Source: Helianthus annuus (taxonomy: Eukaryota > Streptophyta > Magnoliopsida > Asterales > Asteraceae). From it: a stretch of DNA of 64,000 nucleotides. The DNA is taken from assembly GCF_002127325.2 (NCBI RefSeq), contig NC_035448.2, forward strand, positions 116,835,354-116,899,353, in the 5' to 3' direction. A program made the position numbers and the translations under genes. Below, piece after piece: positions 21,970 through 32,815 of the stretch; the first letter of the stretch is position 1; each line of letters begins with the position of its first letter. The notes under the pieces are model-generated. The model worked only from the letters and a program-made list of their open reading frames with translations. It searched no databases and had not been told where the DNA came from.

Positions 21970-24900
21970 GGTAATGCTCCATAGGAAACCTTAGATTTTT
22001 AGAAAACTTTGCAAACTCAACATGTGGCCTACATCTATCTACGTATCCATAGTCAACTCATTATCCTTTTTGCCTCTAAGGGTATATTAGTAATTATACA
22101 TCTATCCACCCAACCCAAGATCTCTTCCCCATTTGATTTGACATTATCATTAATGCCCATCACCTCATTGTACCAAACCCCCCATTTCTTTTAGATTATT
22201 TCATTTTTAAAAGCCAAAATTTATAGATATCTTCTCCATTAATGTCCCTCATATCTCCTTTAACATCTTCTCCTGCATATCATCCTTTCTCCATTAATGT
22301 CCATGGAGACAAATCCACCAACCTCCGAGTTAATGTCGCTGGTTCATCTGCTCCCCAACAGGTTCATTATCAGTGACTTCCATACTGACGAGGAATTAAA
22401 TGCTCAAGTCAGATCCACGTGAAAACCCCTTTCAAATCTTGTTCCATTCCCGTTTAGATCTCGTTTGTCCACATGTTTCATAATGTTGTTACAGATCTGG
22501 ATATTTATGAGTTTTTTACACTTTTTTAGTTTATATAAAATATGATTTGTAGATGTTGTTTCAGATCTTGATATTTGTGAGTTTTTTACACTCTTTTAGT
22601 TTTATTCAACATATGTTTTCATATATGTTTGATTCTAGGTATTTCGTATGGATTTTTCTGATTTTGTGGAGTTTATGTTAGTTGATAACTTGAGCATGTA
22701 GGTATGAACTTTTGAAAGATGATTATAATTTACGGTTCTATTATTTACAGTTAAATATTGAACCAATAAAATATTGAATTTAAAAATGATATCGGTATGG
22801 ACTTTATAAGATGATATTCAACGTCTGGCTCTATTTTTTACACTTAAAATATAAAAAATTATTCATAAAACCTGGTTGTTAATAGGTTTTTGTGTAATGT
22901 CTGTTTTAGAGATGAAACATGATTTTTTTTTTTGTTAAAATGGTTCTTAAAAGGGGTAAATGTTTATGTAATTTGCAGGTTTTTATTTTTGCGTTAAAAA
23001 GTTATGCTTGGTTTGGTTGCTTGTTTGGGCTTTTGATCTGAATAGTAACTGTTTTTTGTTGGTTTGGTTGCTTTGTTTTGGGCTTTTGATCTGAATAGTA
23101 ACTGTTTTTGTGATGTTATTTGAGAAAAAAAGATTTCTAGCTATGAATGTGTTAATATTTATGTTTGGTTAACGACTTAACGGTTATCTTATCTTTTTGT
23201 TATTAGGACGGTCATGGATACAACGGAAATAAGATCCGATTCTCGGGACCGTTGGTTTCGTCAAACGTGGATCAGATGCTCAAGGATCATGACCATGTTT
23301 ATGTTACAACACAATACAACTAACACGTGTTATAGTTTGAACTTCTCGAACAAGCATGTGTTACATGTGACATGAAACCCATGTACAACGTAACACGTGT
23401 TACGTGTGACATGAAAACACATTTTTATAACTTCCCTGGCATACGCACACCCACATGTTTACAAACCGTTTCAAGACCGACCCAAACAATAAAACAAGGG
23501 TAGTCGCTGAAAAGCTAAGGCAGCAAAGGTAGCCGCTGAAAAGCTAAGGCAGACTGTCAAAGGAAGCTCCACCATTTTCTTAGTGCTATGTATTTTCGTT
23601 TACTATTAATATGTAATGTGAGACTCTTATTGTTTTGTCTAGTACATGATGTTAAAACGGTATGGACTTAACACATTCTGGAAGTCTTAACACACGTTAT
23701 AAAAGAGGCTTAACACACGTTATATCAGGTATACTATGTTGTTATTAAGTTACTATTGGAGTTTATGCATCCATTCTGGAAGTCTTAACACACGTTATAA
23801 TAGAGGCTTAACACACGTTATACATGTCAGACGCGTAACACATGTTACAATATGTATATACAAATCATGGTGTTTTGGAAACCACTAGCTTATACATGAC
23901 ACCATGTTGGGTTAAACCAAGATTATAATTCCATATTAACTTGTACACGTGTTACGATCAGTATATGTACATCATGGTGTTTTGCAAACCACTTTCATAT
24001 ACATGAATACAAGTCGGGTTATAATGGATGCTTACATGTTATCATATGTATACAAGTGGGGTTACAACAAGATTACGATATTAACTAAGCTCACCATTAA
24101 ACTCATCGCCCCCGTCGACTGTTTTCACCCTTGTCACGTGTTAAGAAATTACATGTTCCGAACAGACAAATTTTAACACATGTTAGATCAGTATATACAC
24201 ATCATGGTGTTTTGTAAACCACTAGCTTATACATAAATACATGTCAGGTTACAAAAAGATTATAACAGAGGCTTAACACATGTTATACATTCCAAAATGT
24301 GCAAAACAAGTGACCCGTTTCAATATATATATTCCAAAATTACCGGTACGTGTGTTACCATAAATGGCTCGTTTCATATTACACGTTACATACTAACTTG
24401 TACATTTATTACTTGTACAAGTTTTACGCTCAGTATCCACATTATCGGATATTTTAAACATCAACAAAAATAAAATAGATATTACTTGTTTTTTTTAATT
24501 AACAAAAGGTTAACACACGTTATATATCATTCTAACATGGGCTTAACACATGTTATACATGAACACATGTCAGGTTACATCATGGTGTTCTGTTACAGCA
24601 TGAACCACTAACACATGTTATAAATGAACGAACAGTTCTTTCCCAAAGGATGTGACTTATTCAATGTCCCCGCATTAACGTCGCCTACATCCATCCAGCT
24701 TGTCAATTGAATATCTTTTATGGATCTGTTTCTCTAAATCAACACACATTATATAACATTCTAACAGGGGGCTTAACACATGTTATGGGTCTGAGTCTGT
24801 GAATCAAGCAACCCAACAAAAAAACACTTACTATTCAGATCAAAAACCCAAACCAACAAAAAAACAGCTACTGTTAAGATCAAAAGCCCCTAACAAGCAA

Positions 24901-25654
24901 CCAAACCAACAAAAAAACCCGTTCAAAATCTCATCCTAAAGTTTTTTGATTTATTCAAGAACACTTACCGGATCTAGACCCGTCCGATGAACACGAAGAA
25001 GATCTTCAAACCTTCTTCTCACACACACTCGTGCGTGTGTCTTTGTGATAAAGATTGTTGTTTCTCTATCTAAAACATCAACTTTCTCTCTCTAAAAACA
25101 TTCATCTTGTCATCGTTCTCTCTCTAAAACAACATACTTCAAACTTCTTCTCTCTCACACAGTTGTATGTGTGTTCTTGGTGTTATAGATGAAAATGATG
25201 AAGATTGTTGTTTCTCTCTCTAAAACAAAAAATTCATCTCTCTAAAAACTTTTGTCCTGCCATCATTCTCTCTCTAAAAGATCTGGGATTAGTGTTTGTT
25301 GAGATCACTTTTAGATCTTGGATATTTGAATTCTGAAATGAGATCATCTTCTTCTTGTTCTTCTTCACGTTTGTGGGGTGGGGGAGGAAAGAGAAGGATG
25401 TAAGAGAAAGAGAAAGAGTTGGTGATTTGATGGTTCTAGAAAGTCACTTTCAATGTTCAAAAGCACAAAAAGTACCTTTTTCACTACCCAAATTGCCCTT
25501 TAGTTGTACTAGAAAGTAATATAAGAATTATTTAAAAACTAATATTTACCTAAAAATAGGAGAACCATTGATCTACTTAGATGAAACATAATCAATGGTT
25601 GATATTGCGTTTTCATAGTTTTCTAAAAAAAAAGGGGTTTTCCACTTAGCCCTT

Positions 25655-25658
<4 letters not shown>
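21970..25658. mobile_element. Large TA-bounded inverted-repeat element, about 3.7 kb
   Basis: The termini are related inverted sequences: the left has TTTTTAGAAAACT about 30 bp in, and the right has AGTTTTCTAAAAAAAAAGG. Further in, a left segment near 23000-23110 (CTTTTGATCTGAATAGTAACTG, duplicated) reappears inverted near 24825-24930. The middle (about 23320-24790) is packed with variants of AACACACGTTATA and AACACGTGTTAC. No credible ORF; the longest frames are short and low-complexity. It could be a large non-autonomous DNA transposon. The superfamily is not determined, because the flanking TA tracts hide any TSD. Confidence 0.55.

Positions 25659-25662
<4 letters not shown>

Positions 25663-25715
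<53 letters not shown>
25663..25715. repeat. (TA)n microsatellite
   Basis: Long TA run between the large inverted-repeat element and foldback element C. Confidence 0.9.
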
Positions 25716-25718
<3 letters not shown>

Positions 25719-26108
25719 GACCGCTAAAATGAGAACCACCTCGAGTTGTAAGAACCATGAGAACTACACCGTACGGGGCGAGGTGGACCAAAATTTTTTT
25801 TCATAAACGTAGATGCGTGTATTATAAACACATTTGTAAAAAAAAATTCAAAAAAAAAATGTCGTGTGTGTAGTTTTGAGCACCACAAGTTTGTGTTTAC
25901 GGGTACCGTAAATCCTACCGGAAAATTTACGGTACCCGTAAACATACACTTGTGGTGCTCAAAAACTTTTTTTTTAATTTTTTTTTCTACAAATGTGTTT
26001 ATAATACACGCATCTACGTTTGTGAAAAAAAAAATTGGTCCACTTCACCCCGTACGGTGTAGTTCTCACGGTTCTTACAATTCGAGGTGGTTCTCATTTT
26101 AGCGGGAA
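25716..26108. mobile_element. Foldback element C (hairpin MITE)
   Basis: The two halves are near-perfect reverse complements centred about 25922. Both ends carry CGCTAAAATGAGAACCACCT or its complement, and the centre is GTAAATCCTACCGG flanked by GGTACCGTAAA. Two overlapping small ORFs arise from the hairpin itself and repeat each other, so they are not genes. Confidence 0.85.
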
Positions 26109-26620
26109 GGTTCATTTGAGAAGAAAATTTAATTGAGAAGAAAAAGAACAAAGGGTAATTTTGTAAAACATTAAATAGTTTTTCACTTGTCTCATTTATT
26201 ATCATTTTTGACTAATTAATTAATCATAAAGACTATTATCCTCCACACTAACTTTTTTTTGCCTACACACATCAAAAAATTGTTCTACATATTTCGAAAT
26301 TCATCCTACACGTTGAAATTTATCTTACACAACTCGTAATTTATCCTACACAACTTATAATTTATCCTACACTTTAAATTATTTTATTTTATTTTTTTGA
26401 AAAATACATATTTTGAAGATAAGTTCCAAAAAATTTAATGCATTAGCTATTAAAGAGGAAGACTACAAATTAATGACATATGTAGATTTACCGATGTACC
26501 CTTATAGTAATATTAAATACTTATATTAAATAAAGTAAAATAAACCATTCTTATTGGTTGAAATTTGTTCTTTTTTCTTCTTACAAAAAATTTCTTCTCA
26601 TTTGAACTCTCCACTATATA
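26106..26620. mobile_element. Foldback element E
   Basis: The left arm (GGTTCATTTGAGAAGAAAATTT, about 26109) and the right arm (AAATTTCTTCTCATTTGAAC, about 26587) are inverted. The middle has four near-repeats of a short motif with ATCCTACAC. It abuts element C on the left and a TA tract on the right. Confidence 0.65.
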
Positions 26621-26629
26621 TATATATAT

Positions 26630-27120
26630 GGGAGGGTTCATTGGGGAACACTAAAAAAGTGGGGAACCGGGGAACACTCTTAAAAAATCAACTTAACATG
26701 TTAAAAATCAACTTTTTCTAAATTTTTTTCGGCATTTTTCCTTATAAATACCTGTAGAAACATTTTTAATAAAAATATAAAATACAAAATATAAAAAAAT
26801 GTTTAAAAAACAGTTAAAAATATATCTTATAAAATTAACTTAACATGTTAAAAATCAAATTTTTTTAATTGTTTTTCAGTGTTTTTCCTTATAAAAATGG
26901 GTAGAAACTATTCTAATAAAAAATCATTTTTGTAAAAAAAAATTAAGCCTTTTTTAACTTTTTTTTATATTTTTAGTTTTTGATTTTTTATTAAAATTGC
27001 TTCTACGAGTATTTATAAGGAAAAGCGCCGAAAAAAATTTGATTTTTAACATGTTAAGTTAAATTTTTAAGAGTGTTCCCCGGTTCCCCACTTTTTAGTG
27101 TTCCCCAATGAACCTCACAC
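26630..27120. mobile_element. Foldback element A (TA-bounded)
   Basis: Left end GGGTTCATTGGGGAACACT and right end AGTGTTCCCCAATGAACC are exact inverted copies that continue inward through GGGGAACCGGGGAACACTC. The AT-rich interior repeats TTAACATGTTAA. Same family as the fragment at the window start. TA tracts lie on both sides. Confidence 0.85.
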
Positions 27121-27137
27121 TATATATATATATAGGT

Positions 27138-27557
27138 ACGGGATCAGGAGAAAACGCCCTAAAGTGTGAGAACGGATCCTGGCCCAACACGTGGCACGCG
27201 ATATAGTGAAGGGCGGGGGGGCTTTTTTGTCCTTTTATATTCTTTTTTTAAACGCGTTTCACAACACCGCTTTATTTTTTTGGCGTTTAGTTAGATTCAA
27301 CAAATACATGGCATTTTTATTGTTTTTTAGATCAGGAGCATAGTAAATATTTTGGCGTTTATGCCGTCCCAAATTTTATAAAATCATTTAGTAATTATAA
27401 GTTATTTTCCTCCATGGCATTTCCCAAATTCATTAGGCGTTTTTATAGATTTTCAACAGTTGATATATGTTATCAATGTAAATTTTTTGGCGTTCATGGC
27501 GTTTTTAAATTCATTAGAAATTTAAAAAAGTACAGCTAAGACGAAATCAAACAAAAA
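27138..27557. other. Unassigned repeat-like DNA
   Basis: Follows a TA tract and starts GGTACGGGATCAGGAGAAAAC, resembling a foldback-type terminus, but I find no matching right end. The rest is T-rich with several GGCGTTT motifs. No gene seen. Confidence 0.4.
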
Positions 27558-28134
27558 CTAATAGTCTTCCGTGAATGGTATTACATCTGAGATGTAACCA
27601 TCGCTTTGTTCATCACTCTCCTTAGACTCATCATCATCATCATCTTGTTCATTGGCGTATAACGCCATAATCTCGTCTATTCTTTTTTTCATCCTATACT
27701 TGAATGTATTCACAACGCTGGATCTAGCATTGTTCGAAGATGCTAAATCACGGAGTTGTTCAATAAGATGTAGTATATCTGTGTTCAGCACTTCGTCCAT
27801 TGTCAATGAATAATCCCCCCCCCCCCGCGTTGAAAGCTCACCCTCACCGTTCTTGCTTGTTCTTCCAGAATCCAACTGGTAACTTTTGGTAGATCAGTAA
27901 CTTCAACATCATCATCATCCTTATCATTTCCCGGAAATTTTCTTTTTAATCTTCTTATTACCGTTCGATTCCTCTCACAATCGTAGGCCACTAGGACCCC
28001 AAGGGCTAGAATATCCCTCTGAACGGATTCATCCATACTAAGTATGACCTTGATTGTTTTGACTTTCACCCTTTTCCTGTTAGAGAACTTTATGACGAAA
28101 CGTCCCTCTGACCTCTCAAACCTCCATGTAATAA
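27558..28134 (-). pseudogene. Unrecognised coding-like region in two overlapping frames
   Basis: Two minus-strand frames overlap. The first (28147 down to 27803) has a Lys/Arg-rich and then acidic composition. The second (27875 to 27558) contains a Leu-rich helix-like segment, a basic patch and an acidic tail. Composition and codon pattern look coding, and the overlap lies at a run of C (about 27817-27827) where slippage could have shifted the frame. The upstream end runs directly into an LTR terminus at 28135, so the first few predicted residues are LTR sequence and the 5' part is missing. I recognise no domain. It may be a captured or interrupted gene fragment. Confidence 0.4.
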
Positions 28135-28790
28135 TATCACACCCCAACCGATGACGGAATCATCGGGGCGTGGCCTTGAGCGAAACATATTGTTCATGAG
28201 AATCCATAACAACTATTAATGACAATATTTTAAGGTCCGATATCCCATACTATTAAACAAATAAAGCATAATAATCATTATAAATATTCAGTCTCAAAAA
28301 CAAGTTCTATTCCGACAACTTAGATTTTATTCGGTGGGTTTCTAGGCTCCTAACTTGTTTGCAACACAACATCCAATCAACATGTCACATACATTAAAAT
28401 AAAAGTCAATACATAAAGTAAAGGTGAGTACACAAGTTTGCGTAGATAATAGTATGAAAAGCGTTTACGCATAACCAGCATGTAACACGTAACGGGGGAA
28501 GCATGTAAGTATGTAACTACTAACAATGATACAACCTAACCACGAGACTGCGTTGTAGAGTATGCACGACACATGTTCACCGAAGCGAACACGTGAAGTA
28601 AAGTAATGTGATCCCTAGCAACCCCTGTCACAGAGGTGCTGAGTCCAAACTATAGTACTATCGTTGCTAGAGGCGGTCTAGTGTAACACTGTATAAGCAT
28701 AGTAACAAGCATTCAACAAATCACGTATAGCATGCGGGAACGGTTAGCGTTTATAAAGTGTTTGCGTTGTGTGTTGTGTTTTTGAGACTG
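28135..28790 (-). repeat. LTR-like fragment
   Basis: Begins TATCACACCCCAACCGATGA, the complement of a typical gypsy LTR end (GGGTGTGAtA). For several hundred bases it matches, at moderate identity, the LTR at 63617-64000, including GAGAATCCATAACAACTAT and a later segment with GTTTCTAGGCT and CCTAACTTG. The right boundary is not clear and no internal retroelement coding follows, so it is a solo or truncated LTR. Confidence 0.55.
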
Positions 28791-29500
28791 AATATGGGGT
28801 AGCCGGAGAAGATGACTGGAAAAATACGGGGTCGCCGGAGAAGATGACCGGAAAAATGGGGTGGGGAAAATAAGTTTTGCAGGGGCAATTTAGTCATATC
28901 ATCAAAACTTAACGTAATAAATAGACGATGTTAAGTGACTGGACTGAAATAGTTACGAAAGTGGAACCATAGAGACTGAAATGACAATTTTTAAACTAAT
29001 GGACTAAAATAGTGATTTTTGACAAATCACATGAACGAAAAACATAATTAACTCTAAAATAAATGAAATACAAATCACATCTATAAAACATACAAAATCT
29101 TGCCAGATTTAGATTAAAATGATTTAACTATAGGTAAAGTATAGGAAGAAAACTCACTTGAGTTGAAAAAAACTCAAGAAAACCCTATGTAACAATTCTA
29201 TTTTTTTTCTTAAAAAACAGGGAATGTAACATAAATGTATTTGAACATTTTTATAAAAAAAAATGTAAAAAGCACCTACTAGTTTTTTTTAATGTTCAAA
29301 ATTTGTATGTTACATTTTTTTGGACGTATATATTATGTAACATGAAATTTTTAACATTTTTAAAAAATAAACTAATCGGTTCTTTTTTGTTTTTCTTTTA
29401 TAAAAATGTTCGAATATATGTATGTTACATTTCCTATTTATTTAGAAAAAATAAAAATGTCACAGGGGGTTTGAATATTAGGATCAGGATTAGATTTTTT
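28791..29500. other. Intergenic, no gene seen
   Basis: Contains a two-copy tandem repeat of about 31 bp (28793-28862, with GCCGGAGAAGATGA). The rest is AT-rich DNA with an inverted pair of T-rich stretches around 29220-29450 containing TATGTTACATTT. No supportable coding region. Confidence 0.5.
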
Positions 29501-29504
29501 GGGT

Positions 29505-29640
29505 GTGGGGGGAGGGGGTTTAGGTTGGGGGGGGTGTGCGGGTGGGGGGTTTAGGTTTTTTTCGGGTTTATGTTTAGGGTTTAGTTTTAGGTTATTTTAT
29601 TTTGGGGTGGGGGGTTTAGGTTTAGGGTTTAGTTTTAGAT
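29505..29640 (+). repeat. Degenerate telomere-like (TTTAGGG) and G-rich repeat
   Basis: Repeated GGGTTTAGG and TTTAGGGTTTAG units mixed with G runs. This is a short interstitial stretch of plant-type telomere motif, too degenerate to be a chromosome end. Confidence 0.65.
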
Positions 29641-29699
29641 ATTGTAACTCAAGGTTTTCAATGATTTTCTGAACTAAGATTGATTTCATAATAACCTTT

Positions 29700-30120
29700 C
29701 CATATATGCTAAGCAGTCAATAGCGGTGCTATAGTGGTTAGCGGACCTCAGGGTGTGTAGCGATCCAAATAGCGGTGGCCTATATCGGTTCCACTATTAG
29801 CGGCGCTAAATACCCTATTTGGAAACCTATATAGCGGTTATATCAGTAACATAGTAGAATGAGGCAAAACAGTAACGCAGGTAGGTGTTTGATTGTGTTA
29901 ATTCTTAAATTATGTTAGATTTGCAACATGTTTTTGATAATGGAATGATATTACTATGAATTTTTATATTACTATTAATATTTCTCAAAGATATATTTAT
30001 ATAACATAAATTATGCATGGTATAAAAATTACCGCTATATCACCGTTATAACTTAAATATCATATAGCGGACCTTGACCGCTATTGGATTTTGGACCACT
30101 ATAACTGCATAGCCTATATG
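29700..30120. repeat. Possible small TIR element with AGCGG motifs
   Basis: Both ends carry inverted motifs built on TATAGCGG and ATAGTGG (left near 29720-29760, right near 30025-30110), with AT-rich sequence between. Consistent with a MITE, but the ends are degenerate and no target duplication was found. Confidence 0.3.
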
Positions 30121-30992
30121 TATATATATATATATATAAGAAGGGTGTTCGCGCGATGCGACGGGAAACACAGACACTATCATGGTGTGCATTATTCGGT
30201 TGGTTTGATTATTATCCTCAATCGAAATCGAAGTCATCGACTAATCTATTTTATTAACCAATCGTTTTTTGGTTAATCGGTTAGATTGACATTTTTTTGT
30301 TTGATTCGTTTAATTTATGTTAATAAAGAAAACCAAACTTTGGCTAAAACTTTTGCTTATAAAAAATGAAATTGAGATATAAATACATAAAATAAAGTAT
30401 AAATATGAAATACATAACTGAATGTATAAAAGCTAGAAATATACGAAAAATGAATGGTTCGATTGGGCTTGGTTCGGTTTGGTTTGGTTAAATGATGGTA
30501 CAAAAAAATCGATAACCATTTTTGGTTGATTCGAGTTCATTTAATCGGTTTTTCGTTAATTTAGTTTTTATTTGATTTCGGTTCTGTTTTTGTTAAGGAT
30601 TCAGTTATTGCTCACCCTTAAAATTGTTAATCACGTTATGTATCAATTTTTTTAATTAAAAATACTATAGCAATACTATACTCAAACTAAAGATAATAAA
30701 ATACTCAATTAACGTACAAAGAAAGTTATGACTATTTAAAAATGGTAAGGGTAATTAATTTATTTATAAAGGGATAAAGTGTAACTAGTAACTAATTATC
30801 TATAATTTTGTTAAAGATAGGGTATTAAAGTATAATTAAGATAAGAGTATTAAAATGTAATTAGTGTTTGAAAGATTAATTTACATTCATTTTAAATGGT
30901 ACCTCATGCATTAAAGCAAAAAAAAACAAATTTTTAACTTTTAGGTATTTTCAAATGTTTTTTTTTCTTATACATTATATCTATAATCTATA
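30121..30992. other. Intergenic AT-rich DNA
   Basis: A short TA tract, then sequence with repeated GGTTCGGTTTGGTT-like and TTAATCGGTT motifs, then simple AT-rich DNA. No gene seen. Confidence 0.5.
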
Positions 30993-32083
30993 TCTATACT
31001 ATATAATAAATAAATAAATAAGTGATATATGTCATTCATTGGAGACATCTAATTTTTTTATTTTCCTGTCTCTTTTCATACTTATCTATTAATTAACTAG
31101 TAATTAATATTAAATTCTATCATACTTAATTATAAATACTTATTTTTTATTAAAGATAATACTTTGAGATGAATGTTTTTTTTGTTTTTCAAAAACATTT
31201 ATCTAATCAATTATAAATATGTTATAATTCATCTAAACGATTATAAAGTTTAGAAAGTTTAGAATTTTTAAATACATACTCTTAAACCATGTGTAGAGAG
31301 GTTCAAGCCCTTAGGGGTGTTTTTTTTGCCATGTGGACGCCACGTTATCAAGGGGATTTTTGATTCAAAAAGGGTATAGTGGTTTTAGCCCCTTGCTTGT
31401 CCCTTTAATTATTACTCAATAATGGTCTGATTGGCCAAACCAAATTCGTTTCAGTGTTTTATTTAACACGCCTAACAATTATTTTTTTGAAAAAAAACCC
31501 CCTTGTGGCAGTGTGGGGCATGTTTGGGCCTTTTTTGCCCTTCACGCCATCTCCCATCACCATTACAGGTGGTCTTAATGTTTTGTTATTGAAAGTTGGA
31601 AATTTTTAAATACTATGGTTAAATTTTGAAAATCTTAATTATTAATTTTACAAACAAATTTAATTTGAAATTAATTACTAATTTTTTACTTAAAATTTTC
31701 ATCAACTTTAAAATTGTGTCGGTCAAAAAATATATAAAAAATATTAGTGATAATTATTATTATGGCTGATTTCTAATATTATAACGGAGGAGATTGTCTA
31801 CATATTAGTTTGAATTTGTGAGGTTGACAACTTAGCATTTGATATTCCTAAACAAATATGTTTAAAATTTAATTTAAAGGATTTATAAATTTTACGTCAA
31901 AGTTCATTTTTGAAAACATGTCTTGACGACTCTGTGTCAACATATGAAATTTAAATCCTATAATACATGGTTTTATTCAGTTCATGCAATATGCATCTTT
32001 TTTCAAAGCATAATTTATTTTTATTAGTAAGTATATAAAATTACAGTTATTTGACCCGTATGATACACGAGATTATAACCTAG
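30993..32083 (+). mobile_element. Non-autonomous Helitron
   Basis: The 5' end TCTATACTATATAATAA matches the common plant Helitron start and the 3' end is CTAG. A short imperfect hairpin region (CCCGTATGATACACGAG) lies about ten bases before it. The preceding base is A and the following base is T, the A-T insertion rule of Helitrons. No target duplication and no Rep/helicase coding, so it would depend on an autonomous relative. Confidence 0.7.
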
Positions 32084-32815
32084 TTTATAATAAAATAATC
32101 ACGGAGAACACTTGTTAACATATTAGTTCATTCTATTTTTAGTTTCTCATCTTTTTCTCATATTTAATTATGGATATTTATCTTTAACTATTAATAGCTG
32201 TTAAATTATCAACCAAATAAATTAGTATAAAAATTAATTATGAATTTCTAAATAAACTCATTTTTTTTACTTAAAAGCTTCTATTTAAGTCTCAAAATAT
32301 CCCTAAGTTCAAAACTATATTTGTTAAATATAAGTTAACAGAATAATTAACTGACGTATCAAACTTTATTTACTTTAAAACATATTTTGATGAACATACG
32401 TGTTAAGAGATTACATTATATTTATTCAGCTCGTCGCAATACACAAGTTTGTAAAAACACAATTTTATAATACTAAATATTTAAATTACATTTATTCAAC
32501 TCGTATAACACACATAATCCTAACGTATAATATAAATATAGATTATATTAATAAACACAATAAAACAAATATTTAAAAATAACTCACAATTAGAGGACAA
32601 ATTCAAAAAGAGAACACCAAATTATTATATAAAAAAGTAATTAACCGTAAAAAAAACAAAATAAAAACCGTGTAATATTCCACTAACAACCACTTTATAA
32701 AAACACAAACACAAACTAAACAAAACCAACGAGGGTGTCCAGGTTCATCCTCTTCCCACCACTTTATATTCCATCGTCTCCCTCCCATTTTCAACCTGCA
32801 ACACAAAACTCATCA
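32084..32815. other. AT-rich region and presumed promoter/5' UTR of ATP sulfurylase
   Basis: Mostly AT-rich with degenerate Helitron-like motifs near 32400-32520. The last 120 bases become C-rich and resemble a plant 5' UTR. I cannot place a TATA box with confidence. Confidence 0.4.

Noticed and set aside
25724..26205. Two similar ORFs on opposite strands near 25.8-26.1 kb
   Set aside because: They are produced by the two arms of a perfect hairpin element and mirror each other; no independent coding evidence.
29505..29640. Possible chromosome end
   Set aside because: The telomere motif is degenerate, short and flanked on both sides by ordinary genomic sequence.
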